Under the pieces are notes generated by a model. That model had not been told where the DNA came from and searched no databases. It worked only from the letters and a program-made list of their open reading frames with translations. From Aureimonas phyllosphaerae (GTDB taxonomy: Bacteria > Pseudomonadota > Alphaproteobacteria > Rhizobiales > Rhizobiaceae): a DNA stretch of 64,000 bases. Where the stretch lies: NCBI RefSeq assembly GCF_900113065.1, contig NZ_FOOA01000009.1, positions 1 to 64,000 of the forward strand, read 5' to 3'. A program made the translations under genes and the position numbers. Numbering within the stretch: position 1 is the first letter of the stretch; each line of letters opens with the position of its first letter. This document shows positions 1-7,459 of this stretch, piece by piece.

Positions 1-108
1 GAAGCCGAAGCCGAAGCCGAAGCCGAAGCCGAAGCCGAAGCCGAAGCCGAAGCCGAAGCCGAAGCCGAAGCCGAAGCCGAAGCCGAAGCCGAAGCGGACG
101 CGGAAGCG
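1..108 (+). repeat. Hexanucleotide tandem repeat (GAAGCC)n inside a coding region
   Basis: Fifteen perfect copies of GAAGCC fill 1-90, followed by three diverged units (GAAGCG, GACGCG, GAAGCG) to 108. The array runs off the left edge, so its full length is unknown. In the frame of the downstream gene it encodes alternating Glu-Ala. The unit is six bases, so copy-number change would alter protein length without shifting the frame. Confidence 0.95.
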
Positions 109-963
109 GTGCTTCCACGGCCGGTCTCGCGCTGGGATGTACCATCCGAGGCCGCTGCGGGTCCGCCGGTGCGGCCTGCGGGCGGCACCGATGGCGGGGC
201 GCTCCCCAGCGCCGTGCGCGTCGTCGCGCTCGTGCTTCTGGCCGGTGGCGCTCTCTATGCCGCACTTCTGGCCGTGCGGCCGGACGACGACCGTGCGGCC
301 GTTGCGGTGCGGGCGCCGCGGGTGGAGGACGGGCGATCGGTGGTGGCCCAGCCCGGCCCTCGACCGAAGCCCCTCGTGGTCGAACGCTTCGCCGGCACCC
401 GCGACCTCGACCTGAAGACCAGCGCCTTCCGCTTCATCCGCCTCGTGCCGCAGCCGCCCGCCGACGTCTGCGCGGCGTTCGGGACGGCCGGATGGGACGC
501 AGGGCCCTGGGGCCCGAGCCCGCTCGGCGACCTCGACGAATGCGTGGCGTCGAAGGTCTTCGGCGGCCGGAAGCAGGCGGAGGCGTTCGCGGTCCTGCGC
601 GGCCGCGAGACGCTGCTCGAGGTGCGCATCAAGCTGAACCTCTACGACGGGGCGCGCCGCGCGGAGGCCGCGGGCGAGATCGCGAGCCTCGTGTCGGGGT
701 TCTTCGAGCGCTGGAACTGGGAGGGTGCGGCCGGCTTGAGGCAGCGGATCGTTGCGCTCGATCCGTTCGAGGAGACCGCCCACGGCACGCGGGTGGTCCT
801 GTCGCGCGAGCGCGGCGAGGTCGAGCGATGGAACCTGTCGCTCCGCTTCCCGAGCCCGCCGAAGCCGCCCGAGGACAAGCCGAAGGCGTCGACCCTTGCC
901 GACATCGCCGCCATGGCGGGCGTGCCGGTGCAGACCGTTCCACCGGAGCGCGACACGCCCTGA
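1..963 (+). CDS. Membrane-anchored hypothetical protein with Glu-Ala repeat (5' partial)
   Basis: Frame 1 is open from the first base to the TGA at 961-963, so this is the C-terminal 320 residues of a longer protein. The visible part starts with an acidic Glu-Ala repeat of about 36 residues. A Pro/Ala-rich linker follows, then one hydrophobic segment (AVRVVALVLLAGGALYAALL) near visible residues 70-90. The rest is a soluble domain of about 210 residues with two cysteines (ADVCAAFG and DECVASK) that could pair. This suggests a cytoplasmic acidic stalk, one membrane pass and an extracytoplasmic domain, but topology is inferred. I do not recognise the C-terminal domain. It converges on galE with a gap of 37 bases. 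A GTG at 109 is an internal codon, not a likely start, because the frame is open upstream. Confidence 0.75.
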   Translation, partial: EAEAEAEAEAEAEAEAEAEAEAEAEAEAEAEADAEAVLPRPVSRWDVPSEAAAGPPVRPAGGTDGGALPSAVRVVALVLLAGGALYAALLAVRPDDDRAAVAVRAPRVEDGRSVVAQPGPRPKPLVVERFAGTRDLDLKTSAFRFIRLVPQPPADVCAAFGTAGWDAGPWGPSPLGDLDECVASKVFGGRKQAEAFAVLRGRETLLEVRIKLNLYDGARRAEAAGEIASLVSGFFERWNWEGAAGLRQRIVALDPFEETAHGTRVVLSRERGEVERWNLSLRFPSPPKPPEDKPKASTLADIAAMAGVPVQTVPPERDTP

Positions 964-1000
964 TGAGAGTGCCGGCTAACCTTTCAGCCTGCGTCCGAGA

Positions 1001-1990
1001 TCAGAGCGCGTTGCGGCGCCCGAGCGCCTCTTCCCAGTCCAGCGCGTGGCGCACGATGAGCGGCAGATCGTCGTATCGCGGCTCCCAGCCGAAGGCCTGA
1101 CGGGCGGTGGTGGCATCGGCGACGATGGCGCTGGCGTCGCCCGGCCGCCGCTCGGCCATCCGCACGTCGAAGTCGCGCCCCACCACCTGCCGCACGGTGT
1201 CGAGCACCTCCAGCACCGAATAGCCGTGACCGTAGCCGCAGTTGGCGATGATCGAGGCACCGCCGCCCCGCAGGTAGTCGAGCGCCCGGCGGTGGGCGCT
1301 GGCGAGGTCCGATACGTGGATGTAGTCGCGCACGCAGGTGCCGTCCGGCGTGTCGTAGTCGTTGCCGAACACCTGAAGGAAGGGGCGTTTGCCGAGCGCG
1401 GTCTCGCTGGCGACCTTGATGAGGTGGGTCGCGCCCTCGGTGGACTGCCCGGCGCGGCCTTTGGGATCGGCGCCCGCCACGTTGAAGTAGCGCAGCGCCG
1501 CGAAGGTGATCGGGTGAGCCGCCGCCGTGTCGCGCAGCATCAGCTCCGTCATCCACTTCGACGTGCCGTAGGGAGATTCCGGCGCCGGCGGCTGCGTCTC
1601 GGGCACCGGCATCGTCTTCGGCGAGCCGTAGACCGCGGCGGTCGACGAAAAGATGAAGTGCTTCACGCCGCCCTTCACCGCCGCTTCGATCAGCGCGCGC
1701 GAGGCGACCGTGTTGTTCAGGTAGTAGCCGAGCGGATCGGCCACCGATTCCGGCACCACGATGGAGCCGGCGAAATGGATGATCTCCCGGATGTCCTTCT
1801 CGGCGATCAGCCGCTCGACCAGCGCCATGTCGGCGATGTCGCCGACGACGAGTTCGGCCTCCGGCGCCACGGCCCATTCGAAGCCGGTCGACAGGCGGTC
1901 GAGCACCACCACCCGCTCGCCCGCATCCACGAGATCCCAGACCATGTGGCTGCCGATATAGCCGGCACCGCCGGTGACGAGTACGCTCAT
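1001..1990 (-). CDS. galE: UDP-glucose 4-epimerase
   Basis: A 329-residue extended short-chain dehydrogenase. It interconverts UDP-glucose and UDP-galactose in the cytoplasm, supplying galactosyl units for polysaccharide and lipopolysaccharide. The NAD-binding GGAGYIGSH motif is at residues 7-15, the SSTAAVYG strand at about 115-122, and the catalytic Tyr141 and Lys145 lie in SPYGTSK. Length fits the family (about 330). The frame stays open upstream for over 1 kb, but family homology begins at the Met at 1990, so that is the start used. It is divergent from the EEP-fold gene at 2126. Whether substrate is UDP-glucose or a relative (UDP-GlcNAc or UDP-xylose) cannot be settled by eye, though the sequence looks like classical GalE. 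Confidence 0.92.
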   Translation of the reverse strand: MSVLVTGGAGYIGSHMVWDLVDAGERVVVLDRLSTGFEWAVAPEAELVVGDIADMALVERLIAEKDIREIIHFAGSIVVPESVADPLGYYLNNTVASRALIEAAVKGGVKHFIFSSTAAVYGSPKTMPVPETQPPAPESPYGTSKWMTELMLRDTAAAHPITFAALRYFNVAGADPKGRAGQSTEGATHLIKVASETALGKRPFLQVFGNDYDTPDGTCVRDYIHVSDLASAHRRALDYLRGGGASIIANCGYGHGYSVLEVLDTVRQVVGRDFDVRMAERRPGDASAIVADATTARQAFGWEPRYDDLPLIVRHALDWEEALGRRNAL

Positions 1991-2125
1991 GCGCGGGATC
2001 CTTCGATGGGCCGGGCCGCCCCGGTCTGAATCGCGCCGGATGCTATCTTGCACAGGATGTTTCGCAAGTGCGAAAACGCCGGTCGCGGGGCGACCGAACC
2101 GGTTCGCTCCCACCCGTGGGATCGG

Positions 2126-3067
2126 ATGTGCCGGATGCTTCGACGCGATGAATGGGTCGGTGCGCTGACGGCCGTGGCGGCCGCGATCGTCCTGCTGGTC
2201 GGGATCGGCCTCCTTCTGCCGAGGACGCCCCTCGTGTCGATGATCGGCCAGGTCCTGCCGATCCTCGGTCTCGCCCTCATCCTGCCCGCGCTCGGCCTCG
2301 CCCTCCTCCGGCGCCCGTGGCGGGCTGGCGGGACGGCGCTCGTCGCCCTCGCCATCCTGGCGCTGGTCTTGTGGCGCTTCGAGAGCGTGTCGGCCGACCG
2401 GGCTGCGGAGCCCGTCACCGGGGCGCCCTTCACGCTGATCAGCTTCAATGCGCTGTCCACCAACCGGGAGGGCGTCTCGGCGATCCCGTTCCTTCTCGCC
2501 TCCGGGGCCGACGCCATCCTGATCTCCGAGGCGGCGCAGTTCGAGGCCGAGCTTCCCCGCCTTCAGGCGGCCTATCCCTACCGTCTCGGCTGCACGGCGC
2601 CCGAGCCCTGCGACACGCTCCTCCTGTCGCGGCGTCCACCGGTCTCGGCGCGGCAGACCTGGCTCGGCGCGGTGCCGGCCAAGCGCTACGCGGAGTTCGC
2701 GTTCGACCTCGATGGCCGCCGCGTGACGCTCGTCGGCGCGCACCTGACGAAGCCCTATTTCGACGAGCTGCCGGCGATCGAGCGCCTCGTGCTCGGCAAC
2801 CGGCTGCGGGCGATGCGCGGGGCGGTGATCCTCGCCGGCGACTTCAACGCCGTGCCCTGGTCGCCCGATCTCGTGGACCTCGCGACGCGTGCCGAGATGC
2901 GCTTTTCCGGTGTTTACGTGCCGACCTGGCCGGCCGGCGCCGGGCGCTTCGGCCTGCCCATCGACCACGTCCTCACCCGCGGCGCCGTCGTGACGTCGCT
3001 GGAAGCGCTGCCGAGCGCCTTCGGTTCGAACCACCGCGGACTTCTGGCGCGGCTCGTGGTTCCCTGA
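2126..3067 (+). CDS. Membrane-anchored endonuclease/exonuclease/phosphatase-fold protein
   Basis: About 313 residues. The N-terminus holds about three hydrophobic segments (residues 10-30, 38-60, 68-85), followed by an EEP (DNase I-like) domain. Fold signatures are SFNALS (first metal-site strand), ISEAAQ (metal-binding Glu), GDFNAVPWS, IDHVLTRG and the terminal SNHRGL catalytic His. This resembles the YafD group of membrane-tethered EEP proteins, whose substrates are mostly unknown; the catalytic domain would sit at the membrane. In-frame starts exist at 2048 (TTG), 2057, 2126 and 2135. I chose 2126 because the hydrophobic region follows it directly, but the ribosome site is weak. It is divergent from galE and convergent with phoX. 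Confidence 0.8.
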   Translation: MCRMLRRDEWVGALTAVAAAIVLLVGIGLLLPRTPLVSMIGQVLPILGLALILPALGLALLRRPWRAGGTALVALAILALVLWRFESVSADRAAEPVTGAPFTLISFNALSTNREGVSAIPFLLASGADAILISEAAQFEAELPRLQAAYPYRLGCTAPEPCDTLLLSRRPPVSARQTWLGAVPAKRYAEFAFDLDGRRVTLVGAHLTKPYFDELPAIERLVLGNRLRAMRGAVILAGDFNAVPWSPDLVDLATRAEMRFSGVYVPTWPAGAGRFGLPIDHVLTRGAVVTSLEALPSAFGSNHRGLLARLVVP

Positions 3068-3084
3068 CCGGGGACCGAATACGA

Positions 3085-3120
3085 CGGCGGCGGCCTCGGG
3101 TCGCCCCGAAGCCGCCGCCG
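3085..3120. terminator. Stem-loop between convergent genes
   Basis: CGGCGGCGGC and GCCGCCGCCG pair at the base, then one mismatch and five more pairs (TCGGG/CCCGA) close a short loop. It lies between the stops of the EEP gene (3067) and phoX (3142), so it can serve both strands. There is no clear T-tract, so intrinsic termination is inferred. Confidence 0.55.
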
Positions 3121-3141
3121 ATCATCATCCGTTCGCGATGG

Positions 3142-5166
3142 TCAGCCGATGCGCCCGCCGCCCTGGCGGGTGATCGCGACGACGGAGGGGCGCGTCGGCA
3201 TGGCGTCGTCGAAGTCCGGCCAGCGGGTCGACAGGTCCTCGTAGTAGGACAGGCGGCCGAAGCCCTCCCAATCCTCGCCGCCGTCGGCCGGGTGCTGCAC
3301 CGCGACGAAGGCCGTCTGCATGTCGGGCAGGAGGAGGGGGCCGCACATCTCGGCGCCGACCGGCACGCGGAAGAAGAGCTTCGAGGTGCCGCGGCCGTCG
3401 CCCTCGGTCTCCACCGCCCAGAGGCCGTCGGTGCGGCCGGTTGCCTTCGGCGAATTGCCGTCGGTCGACACCCAGAGGCGCCCTTCGGCGTCCACCGCGC
3501 AGTTGTCGGGCATGCCGAACCAGCCGTTCCTGGTGGTTTCGGTCGAGAAGGTCGCGCCGACCTCGGCCACCGACGGATCGCCGCACTTGAGCAGCACTTC
3601 CCAGCGGCCTGTCTCGGCCGTGAAGTCGTCGCCGTCCTCGTGGATCTCGATGATATGGCCGAAGGCGTTGGCCGCGCGCGGGTTGGCGGCATCGACCTGG
3701 TCGGCCTTGCGGCGCGTGTTGTTCGTCAGCATCACGTAGACGCGGCCGTTCGCGCCGTTCGGCTCGATGTCCTCCGGCCGGTCCATCGGCGTCGCCTCGA
3801 GAAGGTCGGCGGCGCGGCGCGTCTCGATCAGGACGTCGGCCTGGGACCGGAAGCCGTTGGCCTCGGTCAGCGGGCCTTGGCCGTGAACCAGCGGCAGCCA
3901 GGCCATGCCGCCGTCCTCGCCGAACCTGGCGACATAGAGCGTGCCCTCGTCGAGGAGGTCCATGTTGGCCGCACGGTCGTCCGGGTTGTAGCGGCCCGCG
4001 GTGACGAACTTGTAGACGTAGTCGAAGCGTTCGTCGTCGCCGAGATAGAAGACGACGCGGCCGTCCTTGGCCACCGTCGAGGCGGCGCCTTCGTGCTTGA
4101 AGCGGCCGAGCGCGGTGCGCTTCTTCGGCATCGACGTGGGGTCCTCGACGTCGACCTCGACGACCCAGCCAAAGCGGTTCGGCTCGTTCGGCTCCTTCGA
4201 CAGGTCGAAGCGGTCGTGGAAGCGGCCCCAGGCATAGGTGCCCTCCGGAACGCCGAGGCGCTTGTAGTTGCCGGCCTCCGGGTGGCCCTCGGGCAGCGTG
4301 CCCGTGAAGTACCCGTGGATGTTCTCCTCGGCCATGATGTAGGTGCCCCAGGGCGTGACGCCGCCGGCGCAGTTGTTGATCGTGCCGAAGACGCGGGTGC
4401 CGGTGGCGTCGGCGTTGGTCTTCAGGCGGTCATGGCCCGCGGCGGGACCCGACAACGCCATCTCGGTCATCGCGGTGATGCGGCGGTTCTTCGCGCCGTC
4501 GCGCACCACCTGCCACTTGCCGTTCTCCTTCCGGATCTCGACCACGGTGCCGCCGTGGGCGGCCATCTCGATGTCGACGCGGGTCTTGTCGGCTGGAGCG
4601 ATCTCCAGCTCCTTGACCATCTTGGCCGGGTCCTTCTTGTCGGCCTTCTCGACGACCTGCACGATCCCAGGGAACATCAGGTGCTCGTTGGTGTACTCGT
4701 GGTTCACCACGAGATAGCCGTGGTCGGACGAGCCGTCGATCGGGATGAAGCCGACATAGTCGTTGTTGTAGCCGAACTGGCGGGCCTGGGCTTCCGGCGT
4801 CTGGCGGTTCGGGTCGAAGGCCGGGCTGTCGGGGAACAGGGCGTCGCCCCAGCGCAGGAGGATGTCGGCGTCGTAGCCCTCGGCGACATGGTGGTGCTCG
4901 TCGATGCCGGCCTCGACTTCCGGAAAGTCGAAGCGCGTCGTCGAGGCTGCGCGGGCATGCTCGGCCGAGATCAGCGCCATCGGGCTGACCGTCGCGGCGA
5001 TCGCGGCGGTCGCGAGCGAGCCGCGCAGGAAGTCGCGGCGCGAGAAGCGCGCGGCGATGATTTCGCCCATGGTGCGGTTCGCGGTCGGGTTCAGACCTTC
5101 GCCCTCGGCCTCCTCGAGGCGGCTGGTCGGAAACACGGCGTGGCGCGGCGTGACGTGCTCGTTCAT
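3142..5166 (-). CDS. phoX: Tat-exported PhoX-family alkaline phosphatase
   Basis: A 674-residue protein of the PhoX (DUF839) family, calcium/iron-dependent phosphomonoesterases that release phosphate from organic esters in the periplasm. The N-terminus carries a twin-arginine signal: SRRDFLRGS near residue 42 and then a hydrophobic stretch (LATAAIAATVSPMALI). That arrangement is typical of PhoX, which is exported folded with its cofactor. The body has family-type blocks such as HGYLVVNHEYTNEH, NNCAGGVTPWGTY and PDNCAVDAEGRLW. Length matches the family (about 650-700). A PhoB-type box lies about 53 bases upstream of the start, so induction by phosphate starvation is likely. The gene stands alone between the EEP gene (convergent) and the PRC-barrel gene (divergent). 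Confidence 0.92.
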   Translation of the reverse strand: MNEHVTPRHAVFPTSRLEEAEGEGLNPTANRTMGEIIAARFSRRDFLRGSLATAAIAATVSPMALISAEHARAASTTRFDFPEVEAGIDEHHHVAEGYDADILLRWGDALFPDSPAFDPNRQTPEAQARQFGYNNDYVGFIPIDGSSDHGYLVVNHEYTNEHLMFPGIVQVVEKADKKDPAKMVKELEIAPADKTRVDIEMAAHGGTVVEIRKENGKWQVVRDGAKNRRITAMTEMALSGPAAGHDRLKTNADATGTRVFGTINNCAGGVTPWGTYIMAEENIHGYFTGTLPEGHPEAGNYKRLGVPEGTYAWGRFHDRFDLSKEPNEPNRFGWVVEVDVEDPTSMPKKRTALGRFKHEGAASTVAKDGRVVFYLGDDERFDYVYKFVTAGRYNPDDRAANMDLLDEGTLYVARFGEDGGMAWLPLVHGQGPLTEANGFRSQADVLIETRRAADLLEATPMDRPEDIEPNGANGRVYVMLTNNTRRKADQVDAANPRAANAFGHIIEIHEDGDDFTAETGRWEVLLKCGDPSVAEVGATFSTETTRNGWFGMPDNCAVDAEGRLWVSTDGNSPKATGRTDGLWAVETEGDGRGTSKLFFRVPVGAEMCGPLLLPDMQTAFVAVQHPADGGEDWEGFGRLSYYEDLSTRWPDFDDAMPTRPSVVAITRQGGGRIG

Positions 5167-5218
5167 CGGAGCGGTCCCTTTCCCTTGGAATGGTTCCAGG
5201 TCGCCCTAAGCAGCCAAG

Positions 5219-5236
5219 ATCACAGCGGGATGACAG
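5219..5236 (-). promoter_or_regulatory. Pho box (PhoB site) upstream of phoX
   Basis: On the minus strand the sequence reads CTGTCAT-CCCG-CTGTGAT. That is two 7-base repeats with 11-base periodicity, matching 13 of 14 positions of the CTGTCAT-N4-CTGTCAT Pho box. It ends about 53 bases before the phoX start. Confidence 0.75.
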
Positions 5237-5276
5237 TCGGCGAGTTCGCCCGACGGTTTCACGGGGCTGTGAAGCG

Positions 5277-5302
5277 GGAACTGTGACGGTGCATGCCGCG
5301 TC
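5277..5302 (+). promoter_or_regulatory. Imperfect sigma-EcfG-type promoter
   Basis: GGAAC-N17-CGTC, one base short of GGAAC-N16/17-CGTT, 57 bases upstream of the PRC-barrel-like gene. One-mismatch hits are expected by chance several times in a window this size, so this is weak. Confidence 0.25.
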
Positions 5303-5358
5303 CGGTTCGTTCCGGAGCCACGATCCCGCAAGGCTCCGTTCTTCAGGAGATTTCGCCC

Positions 5359-5727
5359 ATGACGCCGCCGCTCCGCCCCGCCGCGCTGGCCGCCCTTCTC
5401 GCCTTCGCCGTTCTGCCGGTCCATGCGCAGGACCCCGGCGCCCCGCAGCCGCCCGTCCCCTCGGTGACGCAGGAATCCGAAACGCAGGATTCGGGTGTCG
5501 GCGACCTCGAGACCGCCGAGTGGATCGGCAAGCCGGTGATGAGTTCGGACCGCAGGGCCGTCGGCACGCTGCGGGAGGTCCGCACGGCGAGCGACACCGC
5601 CGATGCCGGCCTCCTTATCGTGGAGCGCGACGGCGGCGAGACGGTGGAGGTGCCGATGCAGGGCGCGGCCTTCGACGGTACATCGGTCGTGGTCACGCCG
5701 CTGGCGGACGCCATCGCTGCCAACTGA
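5359..5727 (+). CDS. Exported PRC-barrel-like protein
   Basis: A 122-residue protein. Residues 1-22 form a Sec signal peptide (MTPPLRPAALAALLAFAVLP, with probable cleavage after VHAQ). A Pro/Gln-rich linker follows. Residues from about 50 form one PRC-barrel-like domain: EWIGKPVMSSDRRAVGTLRE, then a beta-rich stretch ending in VEVPM. PRC-barrel domains occur in RimM and photosystem H subunits; small exported versions are common in Hyphomicrobiales and their function is mostly unknown. The start is supported by AGGAGA at 5345-5350, eight bases upstream. A perfect terminator follows directly. A role in envelope or stress physiology is only a guess. Confidence 0.75.
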   Translation: MTPPLRPAALAALLAFAVLPVHAQDPGAPQPPVPSVTQESETQDSGVGDLETAEWIGKPVMSSDRRAVGTLREVRTASDTADAGLLIVERDGGETVEVPMQGAAFDGTSVVVTPLADAIAAN

Positions 5728-5733
5728 GGACAT

Positions 5734-5772
5734 AAAAAAGGCCGGGCGCCCGTTGGGGCGTCCGGCCTTTTC
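5734..5772. terminator. Bidirectional rho-independent terminator
   Basis: A GC-rich stem (AAAAGGCCGGGCGCC pairing with GGGCGTCCGGCCTTTT) is flanked by an A-run on the left and a T-run on the right. It sits between the convergent PRC-barrel gene and protease gene and can terminate both. Confidence 0.9.
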
Positions 5773-5787
5773 GAAGATCTGCAAACC

Positions 5788-7287
5788 TCAGTTCGAGCCG
5801 AGGCAGAGCACCGGATAGATCGAGTCCTGCACCTTGGCGGTCGCATCCGGCACGCTTTCGAGCGGGGCCGAGGCGTCGGCCGTCTCGAAGGCGACGTGAT
5901 GGGTCTGAAGGAATCGGGCGGCGGCATCCGGGCGGATCGCGAAGTTGATCGACTGCGGAATGTCGCCCGTGAGATCGGCCACCGCGACGGCGTTGAGCTT
6001 GGCGGTGACGACGCCGACGACCCGGCCGGCCAGATCGACCAGCGGGCCGCCGGAATTGCCGGGCTGCACGGGGGCCGAAATCTGCAGGTAGTTTGCGTCG
6101 TTCATCAGGCCCATGAGCGACGAGACGTTGCCGCGCGTCACGTTCAGGCTGTCGGCGAGGATCGAGCGCAGCGGGAAGCCGAGCGCCAGGACGTCCTCGC
6201 CGAGACGCGGCTTGCCGGCGACGATCGGGAGTGGCTTCCCGACCTTGGCGTCGACCTTCAGGAGCGCGAGGTCATGGTCCTCGTCGACCACCACCTTGGA
6301 CGCCGCGCCGAGATCGCCGACGAGCACGGTCTTGCAGGCCTTGGCGACATGGGCATTGGTCAGGAGCCAGCCATCCTTCGACACCACGAAGCCGGTACCC
6401 GACGAGTCGAAGCCCGGCGAGGGATTGGCGAGCGACGGCGATTCGGACTTCGGCGTCGAAGCCTTGGCATGCTCGCCCTCGCCGAACGCGACACCCTCGG
6501 CCCGCCCGCTCTCGAAGAGGCGGGCCATTGGGCCGACGTCGCCTGAGCGCGGCTCGCCCGCGAAGGGCTCGACGGACTCGGCCGCGACCTGGGCGTAAGG
6601 GGCGATCACCGAGGCGTGCGCCGCGTTCCAGGCGACCGAGAAGCCGCGCAGATCGCCGCCGCGGCCGGAAAAGCGGATCAGGAAGTCGCGGCCGTCCTCG
6701 TGACCGCGGATGGTGAAGCCGCCGTTGGCTTTCGAAGCCTCGCTCACGGTCTTGTTCGGGCCGGTCTCGGAGAGGACGCCGAACACGCCGTCGAGCGTGT
6801 AGCCCTCCTTGGAGAAGCGCACGGTCTCGATCTCGACGCCTCCGTCGTCCGAGCGCCAGAGGCTGCCGACCTCGGTCTCGCCGATCGGGGCGACGACGTT
6901 GCCGGGCAGGCCGAGGCGCACGCCCGTCGCCGCGTCGGTCACCTGCACGAAGCCGGCGGCGTCGCGCGCCGCGTCGCTCTTCTCGATCACGAGCTTCAGG
7001 AAGGCGTCGTCCATGACGCCGTCGGCAGCCAGACCGTGGCGGGCCTGGAAATCGCGCACGGCGCGCAGCGTCTGCGGGCCGACGCGGCCGTCGAACGGGC
7101 CGGCATAGTCGCCGGTCCAGGTCAGGCGGTGCTGCAGGCCGGTGCGGAAGGCAAGGTCCGTGTGCTGGTTGTAGAGCGTCGCGAGGTCGGCTTCGGCGCC
7201 GGTCGCGGCCACGGCCGGGGCGGTCACGGCCACGGGTGCCGCGCACAGAAGCAGACCTGCCAGAACCGCCGTCGTCACGCCGCGCAT
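5788..7287 (-). CDS. Secreted trypsin-like serine protease with peptidoglycan-binding domain
   Basis: A 499-residue protein. A signal peptide (MRGVTTAVLAGLLLCAAPVA) is followed by a peptidoglycan-binding-type domain at about residues 40-100 (GPFDGRVGPQTLRAVRDFQ). A middle domain comes next, and residues about 290-490 form an HtrA-like chymotrypsin-fold protease. The catalytic triad is visible as His in LLTNAHVAKAC, Asp in DEDHDLALLK and Ser in QPGNSGGPLVD. No PDZ domain is apparent, which separates it from DegP. It probably cleaves periplasmic or cell-wall-associated proteins; substrates are unknown. I start at the ATG at 7287 because the signal peptide begins there, although the frame extends 24 codons upstream. 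The gene is downstream of rmuC on the same strand with a 172-base gap, so it may have its own promoter. Confidence 0.85.
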   Translation of the reverse strand: MRGVTTAVLAGLLLCAAPVAVTAPAVAATGAEADLATLYNQHTDLAFRTGLQHRLTWTGDYAGPFDGRVGPQTLRAVRDFQARHGLAADGVMDDAFLKLVIEKSDAARDAAGFVQVTDAATGVRLGLPGNVVAPIGETEVGSLWRSDDGGVEIETVRFSKEGYTLDGVFGVLSETGPNKTVSEASKANGGFTIRGHEDGRDFLIRFSGRGGDLRGFSVAWNAAHASVIAPYAQVAAESVEPFAGEPRSGDVGPMARLFESGRAEGVAFGEGEHAKASTPKSESPSLANPSPGFDSSGTGFVVSKDGWLLTNAHVAKACKTVLVGDLGAASKVVVDEDHDLALLKVDAKVGKPLPIVAGKPRLGEDVLALGFPLRSILADSLNVTRGNVSSLMGLMNDANYLQISAPVQPGNSGGPLVDLAGRVVGVVTAKLNAVAVADLTGDIPQSINFAIRPDAAARFLQTHHVAFETADASAPLESVPDATAKVQDSIYPVLCLGSN

Positions 7288-7459
7288 TGTCGTTGCCCCC
7301 GTTTCATCACTCGCAGAAGAAACGCAGCACAACCGGATTCGATCCCGCGCATTAAACATTTGTCAAGCTTTGGATCGGCTGAATTTCCGTCTGGTTTCCG
7401 GAACGTGTGGAAAACCGGACGAATCGGAATGGTTCGGCGGTGGTCGGGCCCTGTCGGAC

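Noticed and set aside
1-108. Repeat considered as a CRISPR or phase-switch tract
   Set aside because: No spacers, and a 6-base unit cannot change the reading frame.
1001-3034. GalE frame open for 677 codons
   Set aside because: The upstream half is an antisense shadow of the EEP gene; GalE homology begins exactly at the Met at 1990.
7361-7366. TTGACA on the minus strand upstream of the protease gene
   Set aside because: A good -35 hexamer but no acceptable -10 at 16-18 bases.
7388-7421. Imperfect hairpin after rmuC (CGTCTGGTTTCC / GGAAAACCGGACG)
   Set aside because: Stem has a bulge and no T-run, and the region may instead hold the protease promoter; too weak to call a terminator.
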